From: Balneola sp. MJW-20
GTDB taxonomy: Bacteria > Bacteroidota > Rhodothermia > Balneolales > Balneolaceae
Direction of reading: 5' to 3'
Assembly: GCF_040811775.1 (NCBI RefSeq)
Contig: NZ_JBFNXW010000001.1
Location: 806,001-870,000, forward strand
DNA length: 64,000 nt
A program made the translations under genes and the position numbers. Under the pieces are notes generated by a model. It saw only the letters and a program-made list of their open reading frames with translations. It was not told the origin of the DNA and made no database searches. The stretch's first letter is position 1. Every line of letters begins with the position of its first letter. Below, piece by piece: positions 27,390 through 38,074 of the stretch.

Positions 27390-28895
27390 ATGTTCCGACA
27401 ATTGATCTTTGTTATCCTCCTAACTCTGCCTTTAGCCTCCTTCGCTCAGTCCTCCTATGACGATATAATCCGTGATCGATTACCTGAGGTAATAGAGCAG
27501 CACCGGGAATTTGTAAGCATACCTAATGTTGCCTCAGATACCGAAAATATGATGAGGAATATTGAATGGGCTCAGTATGCCTTTTCAGAAAAAGGTTTTG
27601 AGGTCAGACTTCTGCAAACATCCTCCTTACCGGTTTTTCTAGCTGAGCGGAAGATCGACGATAATGCCCCTACCGTTCTGTATTATCTTCACATAGACGG
27701 ACAGGCTGTAGATGCTGATAACTGGGATCAGCCTGATCCCTTTGTTCCGGTACTTAAAGAAATGAACAGCGGGAACTGGGATATCATAAGCTGGGACAAT
27801 ATTCAAAGTTCTGAAATAGACCCGGACTGGAGGATCTTTGGTAGAGCGGCTGCTGATGATAAGGCCCCTATAACCATGATGCTAACTGCGATTGATATAC
27901 TTGATGATACCGGAATGCCTGCATCCCATAATATCAAGGTGATCCTGGACCCGCAAGAAGAAGCCGGATCCGAAGCTTTTCTGTCATCTCTTGATACGGA
28001 CCTTGACGCTTATGAAGCAGATTATATGATCATTCTTGACGGCCCGGCACATCCTTCTAATCAGCCAACCCTTACTTTTGGCTGCCGTGGAATCGCTACC
28101 TGCAGCATCAAAGTTTATGGAAGCGAGCTCCCTCAACACAGCGGTCACTATGGTAATTATGTCCCAAATCCGGTCTTCCGGCTCGCTCATTTACTCGACA
28201 GTATGAAAGACACCGAAGGTAAGGTTTTGATTGACGGATATTACAATGGGATCGACATTTCGGCTGAAGAATCCAGAATACTGGCAGCTGTCCCGGATAA
28301 TAGATCCGATATTAACCGGTCACTGGGTATAGCCGAGGCTGAGAAAGTCGGGTCTAATTATCAGGATGCGTTACAATATCCATCTTTAAATGTCCGTCAT
28401 ATTGAGACCTCCTGGAAAGGTCCTGGACTTAAAACCATCATCCCTGAATATGCAGTAGCACATCTGGATGTAAGGCTGGTTAAAGAAACCGACGGAGCTG
28501 AACAGCTGAACAAGATCCGTTCTCATATTGAATCTGAGGGATATTACGTGCTTGATCGTGAGCCGACCACTGAAGAACGACTACGGCATCCGGATATAGC
28601 TACTTTTATCAGTGATCCAGGGGTAAATGCATTCCGAACTGAACTGGACTCGAATATAGGCCTTTCACTAAGTGATGCAATTAAAAATGAGTTCGGTAAA
28701 GAGCCCGTCAAGATACGCAGCATGGGAGGAACCGTACCGATCATACCTGCCATTAACAGCCTCAATATCCCGGCGATCATCGTCCCTACCGTAAATATGG
28801 ATAACAACCAGCATAATCCAAATGAGAATATTCGCATTGGCAATATTCAGATGGGGATACGGATGTTGATGGCTATTCTAACAGCGGAATTGTAG
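27390..28895 (+). CDS. Secreted M20-family metallopeptidase
   Basis: A 501-residue di-zinc hydrolase with a signal peptide (about 1-19, ending ASFAQ). The metal-site elements are LHIDGQ (His-x-Asp), RAAADDKAP, DPQEEAGSE with the catalytic Glu pair, ILDGP and a C-terminal HNPNENIR His. The dimerisation domain lies between. M20 members include dipeptidases, carboxypeptidases and deacylases; the specificity is unknown. It has its own promoter region after the PBP1A operon. Confidence 0.9.
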   Translation: MFRQLIFVILLTLPLASFAQSSYDDIIRDRLPEVIEQHREFVSIPNVASDTENMMRNIEWAQYAFSEKGFEVRLLQTSSLPVFLAERKIDDNAPTVLYYLHIDGQAVDADNWDQPDPFVPVLKEMNSGNWDIISWDNIQSSEIDPDWRIFGRAAADDKAPITMMLTAIDILDDTGMPASHNIKVILDPQEEAGSEAFLSSLDTDLDAYEADYMIILDGPAHPSNQPTLTFGCRGIATCSIKVYGSELPQHSGHYGNYVPNPVFRLAHLLDSMKDTEGKVLIDGYYNGIDISAEESRILAAVPDNRSDINRSLGIAEAEKVGSNYQDALQYPSLNVRHIETSWKGPGLKTIIPEYAVAHLDVRLVKETDGAEQLNKIRSHIESEGYYVLDREPTTEERLRHPDIATFISDPGVNAFRTELDSNIGLSLSDAIKNEFGKEPVKIRSMGGTVPIIPAINSLNIPAIIVPTVNMDNNQHNPNENIRIGNIQMGIRMLMAILTAEL

Positions 28896-29112
28896 ACTGC
28901 GGTCCTCTGACAGTTGACCTCAAACTAACTTCTGGCTGGTCATTTACCGCACTACTGCACTCAAAGGACCTGGACAGCAGACTCCCTCTATCCGGAATGA
29001 AATTATTTGATGTTGATGAAAACGATCGCTACAACAGTCTTGGCTATTTGTAAGGCGCGAAGTGCATTGCAGATTCAACTCGGCAGTCAGTCGGTGGTTA
29101 ACGAGCCCGGTC

Positions 29113-29140
29113 AAAAAAAAAGCCCGACAATTGCCGGGCT
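29113..29140 (-). terminator. Rho-independent terminator of atpD-atpC
   Basis: On the minus strand, AGCCCGGC pairs with GUCGGGCU around a short AAUU-containing loop (29121-29140), followed by eight U residues (29113-29120). It lies 30 bases past the atpC stop. Confidence 0.93.
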
Positions 29141-29169
29141 CATAGAATCTTATTATATGGTAGAAAAAC

Positions 29170-29430
29170 TTAGTCTTCGAGGACCACAGATTCTGCTAAG
29201 AGGGTCAGCAAGTTATTGTTGACCTCTACGAATCCACCAGAGATCTCATAGGTCCTGTCTCCTTCCGCCATCCGAACCAGTACATCTCCCTGTTCCAGAG
29301 TGGAAACAATAGGAGCGTGATTCGCCTTGACTTCAAAACTGCCTTGTGATCCGGGCATCTGTACACCGGTAACATCGCCTTCAAACAGACTTCCGTCCGG
29401 TGTAAGTATCTGTGCCTTGAATGTGCTCAT
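29170..29430 (-). CDS. atpC: F-type ATP synthase epsilon subunit (short form)
   Basis: An 86-residue epsilon subunit comprising only the N-terminal beta-sandwich (AQILTPDGSLFEGDVTGVQMPGS region, then FEVKANHAPIVSTL). It lacks the C-terminal helical hairpin that inhibits hydrolysis in E. coli, which is usual in Bacteroidota-type enzymes. It joins gamma to the c-ring. It lies 23 bases after atpD and is followed by a strong terminator. Confidence 0.95.
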   Translation of the reverse strand: MSTFKAQILTPDGSLFEGDVTGVQMPGSQGSFEVKANHAPIVSTLEQGDVLVRMAEGDRTYEISGGFVEVNNNLLTLLAESVVLED

Positions 29431-29453
29431 GATCCGTCAGATATAATGATTAA

Positions 29454-31262
<1,809 letters not shown>

Positions 31263-31472
31263 AGTAGACTCAGAGAGCAGTCTGTAAAAGTTAAAGTTCT
31301 TGACCCGATCCCTCTAAGCACTCATGAGAGTATTAGCATCAATGCCACCGTGTTGCTGGGCGGTAACCTGAATGTACATACCGGCACCATAAGCCTGGTT
31401 CTCAATCTCGCTTCGGGAGAAAGCAGAACCTTGGGTTTCAGCTTCGAACTTGAATATCCAAAAGGCGAATGA
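31263..31472 (+). pseudogene. Remnant of a DUF4139 (MuiA-like) protein C-terminus
   Basis: A 69-codon frame, open after a TAA at 31260 and ending at a TGA at 31470-31472, has no start codon. Its translation contains VKVKVLDPIPLSTHESISI and, after ~20 residues, LNLASGESRTLGFSFELEYP followed by KGE. This follows the pattern of the last strands of DUF4139 domains (V-x-D-Q-x-P-V-S-T-x-x-x-I, then L-x-P-G-E-x-x-x-L-x-F-x-Y-x-V-x-Y-P-K). Nothing of the normally ~400 upstream residues is readable as one frame. I infer a decayed gene; I recalled the family pattern and did not search. Confidence 0.6.
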
Positions 31473-31602
31473 GTTACTTATTAAGCACTGGAATTGTACT
31501 TAAAGCTGCTCATTTTCATTAGCAAATCCCCTATTAAAACTATATCTTAATGGAACTATAGAGCAGCCAATTTTTTTGCTGTTTTTAACGGAATATGTAC
31601 AC

Positions 31603-31630
31603 AAAAAGGTGACTCGTATCACCTTTTTTT
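31603..31630 (+). terminator. Terminator-like hairpin just upstream of rsmB
   Basis: A 10-bp stem (31603-31612 with 31619-31628), six-base loop and T run of seven. It ends 30 bases before the rsmB start. It could be the old terminator of the decayed DUF4139 gene or an attenuator in the rsmB leader. The left arm also begins with five A residues, so it could act in either direction. Confidence 0.75.
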
Positions 31631-31660
31631 AATCTATGAATCTCAATAATCGGTACTCCA

Positions 31661-32980
31661 TTGGAAACTGAATTTTCTGAACGCTCGGTAAGTATAGATA
31701 TACTCAACAAATTTGATCAGGACCAGGTCCTGGATTACGCTCTGGCTGACGAACTTGAATCTCGGGAACGCGCACAAGTCAGAGAGTATGTACAGAACAT
31801 ACTGCGTAAGAGATCTTATCTGGATTTCATGATCGATGAATACTCTTCAGTTAAGACTCCGGAAATGAAGTCCGGCCTGAAGAATATTTTGCGTCTGGCT
31901 ATTTACGACATGCTGTTTATGGACAGTACCCCAGACTATGCTGCGATCAACGAAGCAGTTGAGATCGCAAAATATACACTGGGTTCGAAGACCGGTGATC
32001 TGGTTAATGCCATCATGCGTAACCTGCAGCGGGATATTGATAACCTGCCAAAACCTGCGTTTAAGGATCGCTCCAAATTGGTAGCAACGACCTTCTCTCA
32101 TCCCGAATGGATGGTAGAACGATGGAGTAAAAGATTCGGGGAACGTGAGGCATTCCAGCTCATGCAGGCTAATAACAGCCGTCCCGATTATTTTGTACGG
32201 ATGAATTCCCTCCGAACGAAGCAGGAAAATTTTGAGCTCCGGATGGAGAAAATGGATGTTGATTCTGAGGCCAGCGAATGGCTCCCCTATTACTATAAAG
32301 TAAACTCTGTTCAGCCTTTTATATCCAAAGGACTCCTGAAAAAAGGACTTTGCCTGGTGCAGGATGTGGCAGCTGGTTTTGCACCAACTATTCTGGATCC
32401 ACAACCGGGAGAAACGATCTTTGATCTGTGTGCTGCCCCCGGCACCAAGTCGATCATGATGGCAGACCTTATGCAGGCTGAAGGTGAATTGGTTGCTGTT
32501 GATATATCATCCGAGCGTCTGGAAAAACTGGCTGAGAGTGCCCTAAACTATGGTGCAGAAAATATCAAGATCCGTCGCGGTGATGTACTCGATGTATCTC
32601 TCGGACTTGCCGACGGGGTACTTCTGGATGCTCCTTGTACCGGAACCGGCGTACTGAGCAAACGTGCTGACCTTCGCTGGAGAAGAGATGAAGAAGGCCT
32701 GAAAAATGCCGTTGAACTGCAGGAAAAATTACTGGACGAAGCAGCCAATATGGTGAAAAGAGGCGGAAGACTGGTCTACAGCACCTGTTCACTGGAACCG
32801 GAAGAGAATATGGAGCAGATCACCAAATTCCTCGATAAATACGACAACTTTGTGCTTGAGCCACTCGAAGATTATCTCCCTGAAGAGGTACTGACCGAAG
32901 ACGGCAAAGCCTACCAGACCTTCCCGCACAAACATGGTTGCGATGGTCACTTCGGCGTTCTTTTGAAAAGGGTAAAATAA
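31661..32980 (+). CDS. rsmB: 16S rRNA (cytosine-5) methyltransferase, RsmB/NOL1/NOP2/Sun family
   Basis: A 439-residue enzyme that in E. coli methylates C967 of 16S rRNA. A NusB-like N-terminal RNA-binding domain (about 1-140) precedes a Rossmann SAM domain with DLCAAPGTKS, the Cys in DAPCTGTGVLS and the second catalytic Cys in VYSTCSLEPEEN. The start is UUG at 31661; an ATG at 31636 is in another frame and runs into a stop. It lies 26 bases before valS. The exact target base is inferred from the family. Confidence 0.92.
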   Translation: METEFSERSVSIDILNKFDQDQVLDYALADELESRERAQVREYVQNILRKRSYLDFMIDEYSSVKTPEMKSGLKNILRLAIYDMLFMDSTPDYAAINEAVEIAKYTLGSKTGDLVNAIMRNLQRDIDNLPKPAFKDRSKLVATTFSHPEWMVERWSKRFGEREAFQLMQANNSRPDYFVRMNSLRTKQENFELRMEKMDVDSEASEWLPYYYKVNSVQPFISKGLLKKGLCLVQDVAAGFAPTILDPQPGETIFDLCAAPGTKSIMMADLMQAEGELVAVDISSERLEKLAESALNYGAENIKIRRGDVLDVSLGLADGVLLDAPCTGTGVLSKRADLRWRRDEEGLKNAVELQEKLLDEAANMVKRGGRLVYSTCSLEPEENMEQITKFLDKYDNFVLEPLEDYLPEEVLTEDGKAYQTFPHKHGCDGHFGVLLKRVK

Positions 32981-33006
32981 ATCTGAACTGATAGGTACTT
33001 CTGGTT

Positions 33007-35697
33007 TTGGCAAATAGTATATCTGAAAGAGACAATATTCCGGCTAAATATGACCCCACGAAAGTGGAAGACAAATGGTATGCCCACTGGCTGAAAAATG
33101 AGTATTTCCACTCAGAGCCGGATGAACGCGAACCATTTACCATCGTCATCCCCCCTCCCAATGTGACCGGTGTGCTTCATATGGGGCACATGCTGAATAA
33201 TACTATTCAGGATGTACTGGTCCGACGGGCACGAATGCAGGGATACAATGCCTGCTGGGTTCCCGGTACAGATCATGCCTCTATTGCCACCGAAGCAAAA
33301 GTGGTACACCGTCTTCGGGATAAAGGAATCAAGAAAAGTGACCTCAGCCGCGATGAATTTCTCGAACATGCCTGGGAATGGACCCGTGAGCATGGAGGTA
33401 TTATCCTGGAACAGCTGAAAAAGCTCGGAGCCAGTTGCGACTGGGACCGCACCTCATTCACCATGGATGAAAGGTACTCTGAGAGCGTTATTGATACGTT
33501 TATCGATCTCTATGAAAAGGGCAAGATCTACCGCGGTGAGCGCATGATCAACTGGGATCCCGTAGCTCTTACGGCACTTAGTGATGAAGAGGTAATTTAT
33601 AAAGAGGTCAACTCTAAACTTTACCACGTTCGTTACAAGATCTCGGGATCCGAAAATGAATATGTTACCATTGCTACTACCCGACCCGAAACGATACTTG
33701 GTGATACAGCTATTTGTATCAATCCTGATGACGAGCGTTATTCTCATCTGCATGGAAAGAAAGCGATCGTACCGCTGGTCAACCGGGAAGTACCGATCAT
33801 CCTCGATGATTACGTGGATATGGAATTCGGAACCGGTTGTCTGAAAGTGACCCCGGCTCACGATGAAAATGATTTCATGCTGGGAGAAAAGTACGATCTT
33901 GAGATCATCAACATGATGAATCCGGATGGTACGGTTTCAGAAGAGGGTCAGCTTTATGTGGGTATGGACCGCTTCAAGGTTCGCAAGCAGATCGTAAAAG
34001 ACCTGGATGAAGCAGGTCATCTGGTCGAAACCGAGGATTATCGGAATAAGGTAGGCTATTCGGAAAGAACTGATGCGGTAATCGAGCCAAGGCTTTCACT
34101 GCAGTGGTGGGTTTCTATGAAAGAACTCAGTAAGCCGGCCCTGGAAAACGTGATGAACGATAATATTCAGTTTCATCCGGCCAAGTTTAAAAATACTTAC
34201 CGCCATTGGATGGAAAACATCAAAGACTGGTGTATAAGTCGTCAATTGTGGTGGGGTCACCGTATTCCTGCCTATTATTACGGTGAAGGTGACGGTCAGT
34301 TTGTAGTTGCCAGATCATCCGAAGAAGCTGTTCAAAAGGCCCGGAAAAAATTTAATAATGATGGCATTGAAGCCTCCGACCTCAGGCAGGATGAAGATGT
34401 ACTCGATACCTGGTTCTCTTCCTGGTTGTGGCCGATCTCTGTTTTTGACGGATTCTATACGGATGAGGAAATCGACTATTATTATCCTACCAATGACCTG
34501 GTAACTGCACCGGAGATCATGTTCTTCTGGGTTGCACGAATGATCATTGCAGGATATGAGTATCGTGATGAGAAACCCTTCAGCAATGTTTACTATACCG
34601 GTATCGTGCGCGACAAGAAAGGCCGTAAGATGAGCAAGAGCCTGGGTAACTCTCCGGATCCGATAGAACTTATGAAGGAATACGGAGCCGATGGTGTCCG
34701 AATGGGTATGTTATTCTCTACCCCTGCCGGTAATGACCTGCCTTTCGATCCGAAGATCTGTGAGCAGGGAAGAAACTTTTCTAACAAGATCTGGAACGCT
34801 TTCCGCTTCCTAACCATGAATATGGAAGAAGGTACGCACTATACTCCTACCCTGAATATCGATGAGGAGGATCTCAGCGATAAGTGGATGCTATCCCGAC
34901 TGCATCAGACCATAAAAGAGGTTGATGACGATTTCAGTAAATATCGTCTGAATGATGCTCTGAAAAAGATCTATCGTCTTATCTGGGATGATTTCTGTGA
35001 CTGGTATATAGAGCTCGCAAAACCTCAGACCTACGGCGATCCAATCCCGAAAGAAAAATTAAATGTAGCACTAGGATTCTTTGAGGAGATGATGAAACTC
35101 CTCCATCCTTTCATGCCTTTTATCAGCGAAGAGATCTGGCAGTATATTCAGGAGCGTTCAGATGATGAATCACTTTGCGTATCAGACTGGCCGGAAGCAG
35201 ATGATAAAAAGATCGATGGATCGGCCATCACACAATTTGAAATGATGCAGGAGATCACTTCAAGCCTGAGAAATATCCGGGCAGAAATGGAAATATCTCC
35301 TAAAGATGAGATCTCAGTACAGATACGCACTTCAGATACAGAAAGCGCTGAAAAGATACTGGACCATCGCATCATACTGGACAAACTTCAGTCCATAAGT
35401 GATCTGAAAGTCTCTAATGATCTCAACAAACCTGATGCAGCTGCTTCCGCAATTGTTCACGGACAGGAGATCTACGTTCCTCTTGAGGGCCTTATTGACC
35501 TCAGTAAAGAAAAAGAGCGTATTGAAGGTGAGATACAGCGCCTGCAGGGCTTCCTTAAAGGCATCGAGAAGAAACTCTCCAATGAAGCCTTTGTGAATAA
35601 CGCTCCTGCAGCGGTGGTAGAAAAAGAACAGAAGAAGAAGTCGGATACCGAGGAAAATCTTCGCAAATTGAATGAACAGCTTGAGGACTTCAAATAA
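33007..35697 (+). CDS. valS: Valine-tRNA ligase
   Basis: An 896-residue class I synthetase. The HIGH motif is HMGH at about 58-61 (PPPNVTGVLHMGHML) and KMSKS is at about 541-545. The CP1 editing domain includes TTRPETILGDTAI, and the anticodon-binding domain is followed by the C-terminal coiled-coil arm typical of ValRS (from about 830). The start is UUG at 33007 giving MANSISERD; no in-frame ATG is available before conserved sequence. Confidence 0.97.
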   Translation: MANSISERDNIPAKYDPTKVEDKWYAHWLKNEYFHSEPDEREPFTIVIPPPNVTGVLHMGHMLNNTIQDVLVRRARMQGYNACWVPGTDHASIATEAKVVHRLRDKGIKKSDLSRDEFLEHAWEWTREHGGIILEQLKKLGASCDWDRTSFTMDERYSESVIDTFIDLYEKGKIYRGERMINWDPVALTALSDEEVIYKEVNSKLYHVRYKISGSENEYVTIATTRPETILGDTAICINPDDERYSHLHGKKAIVPLVNREVPIILDDYVDMEFGTGCLKVTPAHDENDFMLGEKYDLEIINMMNPDGTVSEEGQLYVGMDRFKVRKQIVKDLDEAGHLVETEDYRNKVGYSERTDAVIEPRLSLQWWVSMKELSKPALENVMNDNIQFHPAKFKNTYRHWMENIKDWCISRQLWWGHRIPAYYYGEGDGQFVVARSSEEAVQKARKKFNNDGIEASDLRQDEDVLDTWFSSWLWPISVFDGFYTDEEIDYYYPTNDLVTAPEIMFFWVARMIIAGYEYRDEKPFSNVYYTGIVRDKKGRKMSKSLGNSPDPIELMKEYGADGVRMGMLFSTPAGNDLPFDPKICEQGRNFSNKIWNAFRFLTMNMEEGTHYTPTLNIDEEDLSDKWMLSRLHQTIKEVDDDFSKYRLNDALKKIYRLIWDDFCDWYIELAKPQTYGDPIPKEKLNVALGFFEEMMKLLHPFMPFISEEIWQYIQERSDDESLCVSDWPEADDKKIDGSAITQFEMMQEITSSLRNIRAEMEISPKDEISVQIRTSDTESAEKILDHRIILDKLQSISDLKVSNDLNKPDAAASAIVHGQEIYVPLEGLIDLSKEKERIEGEIQRLQGFLKGIEKKLSNEAFVNNAPAAVVEKEQKKKSDTEENLRKLNEQLEDFK

Positions 35698-35755
35698 CTT
35701 CATTCCCTTCTTTTATCGGTCCATACTTTAAAAGAGCTTTCAGAGTTCAGCCTTT

Positions 35756-38050
35756 ATGAAAACATTTTCTCTACAATCCGATCAGCCTTCTAAGAAACCG
35801 GATTTTCTTTCTTCTCTTAATGAACAGCAAAAAAAGGCCGTTACTCATACCGATGGCCCCCTGCTGATCGTAGCCGGTGCAGGTTCCGGTAAGACCCGGG
35901 TACTCACCTACCGTATTGCATATCTTTTGCAGCAGTTTAAAGCAGATCCCCAGCAGATCCTCGCTCTTACTTTTACTAATAAGGCAGCCCGCGAGATGAA
36001 AGACCGGATCCGAAATCTGATCGGAGACCGGGCCGGCAAACTCTGGATGGGTACCTTCCATTCTATCTTTTCCAAGATCCTTCGTTTTGAGGCTGAAAAG
36101 ATCGGCTTCGGGCAGGATTTCACCATTTATGATACCAATGATTCTCAGACGGTGATCAAACAGATCCTGCAGGAACTGAATTTTGATCCCAAGGAGATCA
36201 AACCCAAGACCATTCACAATAAGATCAGTGATGCAAAGAATCAGCTGATCACCGCAGATACCTTTCAGGAAAAGTTCATCAGCAGTACACTCGATGATAT
36301 CACTGCCCGTGTATATAAACTGTATGGCAAAAGGCTGAAACAGAGTAATTCAATGGACTTTGATGACCTTCTGGTTAAGCCTATTGAGCTTTTCAATCAG
36401 CACCCGGACATACTGGATAAGTATCAGGACCGATTTAAGTATATCCTGATCGATGAGTATCAGGATACGAACCATGCCCAATATAAGATGACCCGCCTTC
36501 TGGCAGAGAAGCACCAGAATATATGTGTGGTGGGTGATGATGCGCAGTCCATTTACAGCTTCCGGGGTGCCGATATCTCTAATATCCTGAACTTTAAGGA
36601 AGATTATGAGAACGCAACACAGGTTCCGCTGGAACAGAATTACCGTTCTACCAAAGCGATCCTGCAGTGCGCCGACTCCATTATCAAAAAGAATACCAAG
36701 CAGCTAGACAAAACACTCTGGACCGATAAGGAATACGGTGAAATGATCACTCTGCTTGAAAATTTTGATGAGCGGGACGAAGCTAACCGTATTGCAAATT
36801 ATATCTATGATCTCAAAATGAGGCATGGATACGAGAACAATCACTTTGCCATTCTTTATCGCACAAATTATCAGTCGCGGGTATTTGAAGAGGCGCTAAG
36901 ACGAAAGGATCTGGCTTATCAGCTGGTGGGTGGTCTCTCCTTCTATCAGCGAAAAGAGATCAAAGATGTTCTTGCCTATCTCACTCTACTGGTAAACCCT
37001 CATGATGAGACCAATCTGCTTCGGATCATCAATGAACCCTCCCGTGGGATAGGAAATAAATCTCTGCAGGATCTGCTCAGCGTTGCCAGAAACAGCGGAC
37101 GATCACTATGGAGCGTGATCGAGGAAGTCGAGAAATACGATGTCTATAAACCGGCCAAAGCCCGTGTAAGGGAATTTGTGACCATGATCCATGACCTGCG
37201 TTCAAATCTTGAACAGGGCATGAAACTATCTGACAGTGTAAAAGCGATCCTTGAACGCTCCGGTTATATGAAAGCACTGATCGAAGAAAATTCCCAGGAG
37301 TCGATGATGCGCAGAGATAACATCATCGAATTACAGAATGCCATATCATACTATGAAAAAGGAACTTCAAATCCGTCTCTGAGTGCTTTTCTGCAGGAGA
37401 TCAGCCTCATTACAGATTCTGACAAATATGATGAAAGTAAACCTGCTATTACCCTGATGACTGTGCATGCTTCCAAGGGACTAGAATTCCCGGTAGTGTT
37501 TATAGTGGGTCTGGAAGAGAACTTATTTCCGGTAGGCGGGCGTGAAGGTTTTGAAGCCGATATCGAGGAAGAGCGTCGTTTGTTTTATGTAGCCATTACA
37601 CGGGCTGAAGAGAAACTTTATTTCAGTCATTGTAAGACCCGATTCCGATTTGGTGAAGAGAACCGGCAACTAAGATCCCGGTTTCTGGATGAAGTGGATT
37701 CCGGAGTTGTAAGAACTGAAACCGGAGCAACCATCCGACAGAACAAAGATCGTTTCAGCAATGATGATTTCGATAGCGGACATGATTCCTCTACCCGCGT
37801 TGAATACGACTGGAAAACTCCGAAAAGTAATAATTCGCATCGTTCTACGTCTACAACAATCGAGTATGAGTATACCGATGGTGAGGACCCCTTTCAGGTG
37901 GGAGCGAAAGTGATCCACCAGAAATTTGGTCCCGGAAAGATCATAAGTCGTTCAGGATTAGGAATGGATACCAAAGTTGTTGTATTTTTTAAAAACAGAG
38001 GACAAAAAAAGCTAATGCTCCGGGCAGCTCCTCTCAAAGTAGTAGGTTGA
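35756..38050 (+). CDS. ATP-dependent DNA helicase, UvrD/PcrA type
   Basis: A 764-residue superfamily 1A 3'-5' helicase. The Walker A is GAGSGKTRV (about 41-49). Other motifs are TFTNKAAREMKDR, DEYQDTN (Walker B), VVGDDAQSIYSFRGAD, LEQNYRST, VHASKGLEFPVVF and YVAITRAEE. A C-terminal Tudor-like module (KVIHQKFGPGKIIS) is typical of PcrA and binds RNA polymerase in Bacillus. It would act in nucleotide excision repair and clearing of stalled complexes. It may be transcribed with valS, 58 bases upstream. Confidence 0.94.
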   Translation: MKTFSLQSDQPSKKPDFLSSLNEQQKKAVTHTDGPLLIVAGAGSGKTRVLTYRIAYLLQQFKADPQQILALTFTNKAAREMKDRIRNLIGDRAGKLWMGTFHSIFSKILRFEAEKIGFGQDFTIYDTNDSQTVIKQILQELNFDPKEIKPKTIHNKISDAKNQLITADTFQEKFISSTLDDITARVYKLYGKRLKQSNSMDFDDLLVKPIELFNQHPDILDKYQDRFKYILIDEYQDTNHAQYKMTRLLAEKHQNICVVGDDAQSIYSFRGADISNILNFKEDYENATQVPLEQNYRSTKAILQCADSIIKKNTKQLDKTLWTDKEYGEMITLLENFDERDEANRIANYIYDLKMRHGYENNHFAILYRTNYQSRVFEEALRRKDLAYQLVGGLSFYQRKEIKDVLAYLTLLVNPHDETNLLRIINEPSRGIGNKSLQDLLSVARNSGRSLWSVIEEVEKYDVYKPAKARVREFVTMIHDLRSNLEQGMKLSDSVKAILERSGYMKALIEENSQESMMRRDNIIELQNAISYYEKGTSNPSLSAFLQEISLITDSDKYDESKPAITLMTVHASKGLEFPVVFIVGLEENLFPVGGREGFEADIEEERRLFYVAITRAEEKLYFSHCKTRFRFGEENRQLRSRFLDEVDSGVVRTETGATIRQNKDRFSNDDFDSGHDSSTRVEYDWKTPKSNNSHRSTSTTIEYEYTDGEDPFQVGAKVIHQKFGPGKIISRSGLGMDTKVVVFFKNRGQKKLMLRAAPLKVVG

Positions 38051-38074
38051 CAGACGGTTTCCGGAAGGGCAATT

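Noticed and set aside
31636..31671. ATG upstream of rsmB as a possible start
   Set aside because: It is out of frame with rsmB and meets a stop after 11 codons.
31847..32404. 185-codon minus-strand frame inside rsmB
   Set aside because: It lies wholly antisense to conserved RsmB coding sequence and shows no recognisable domain.
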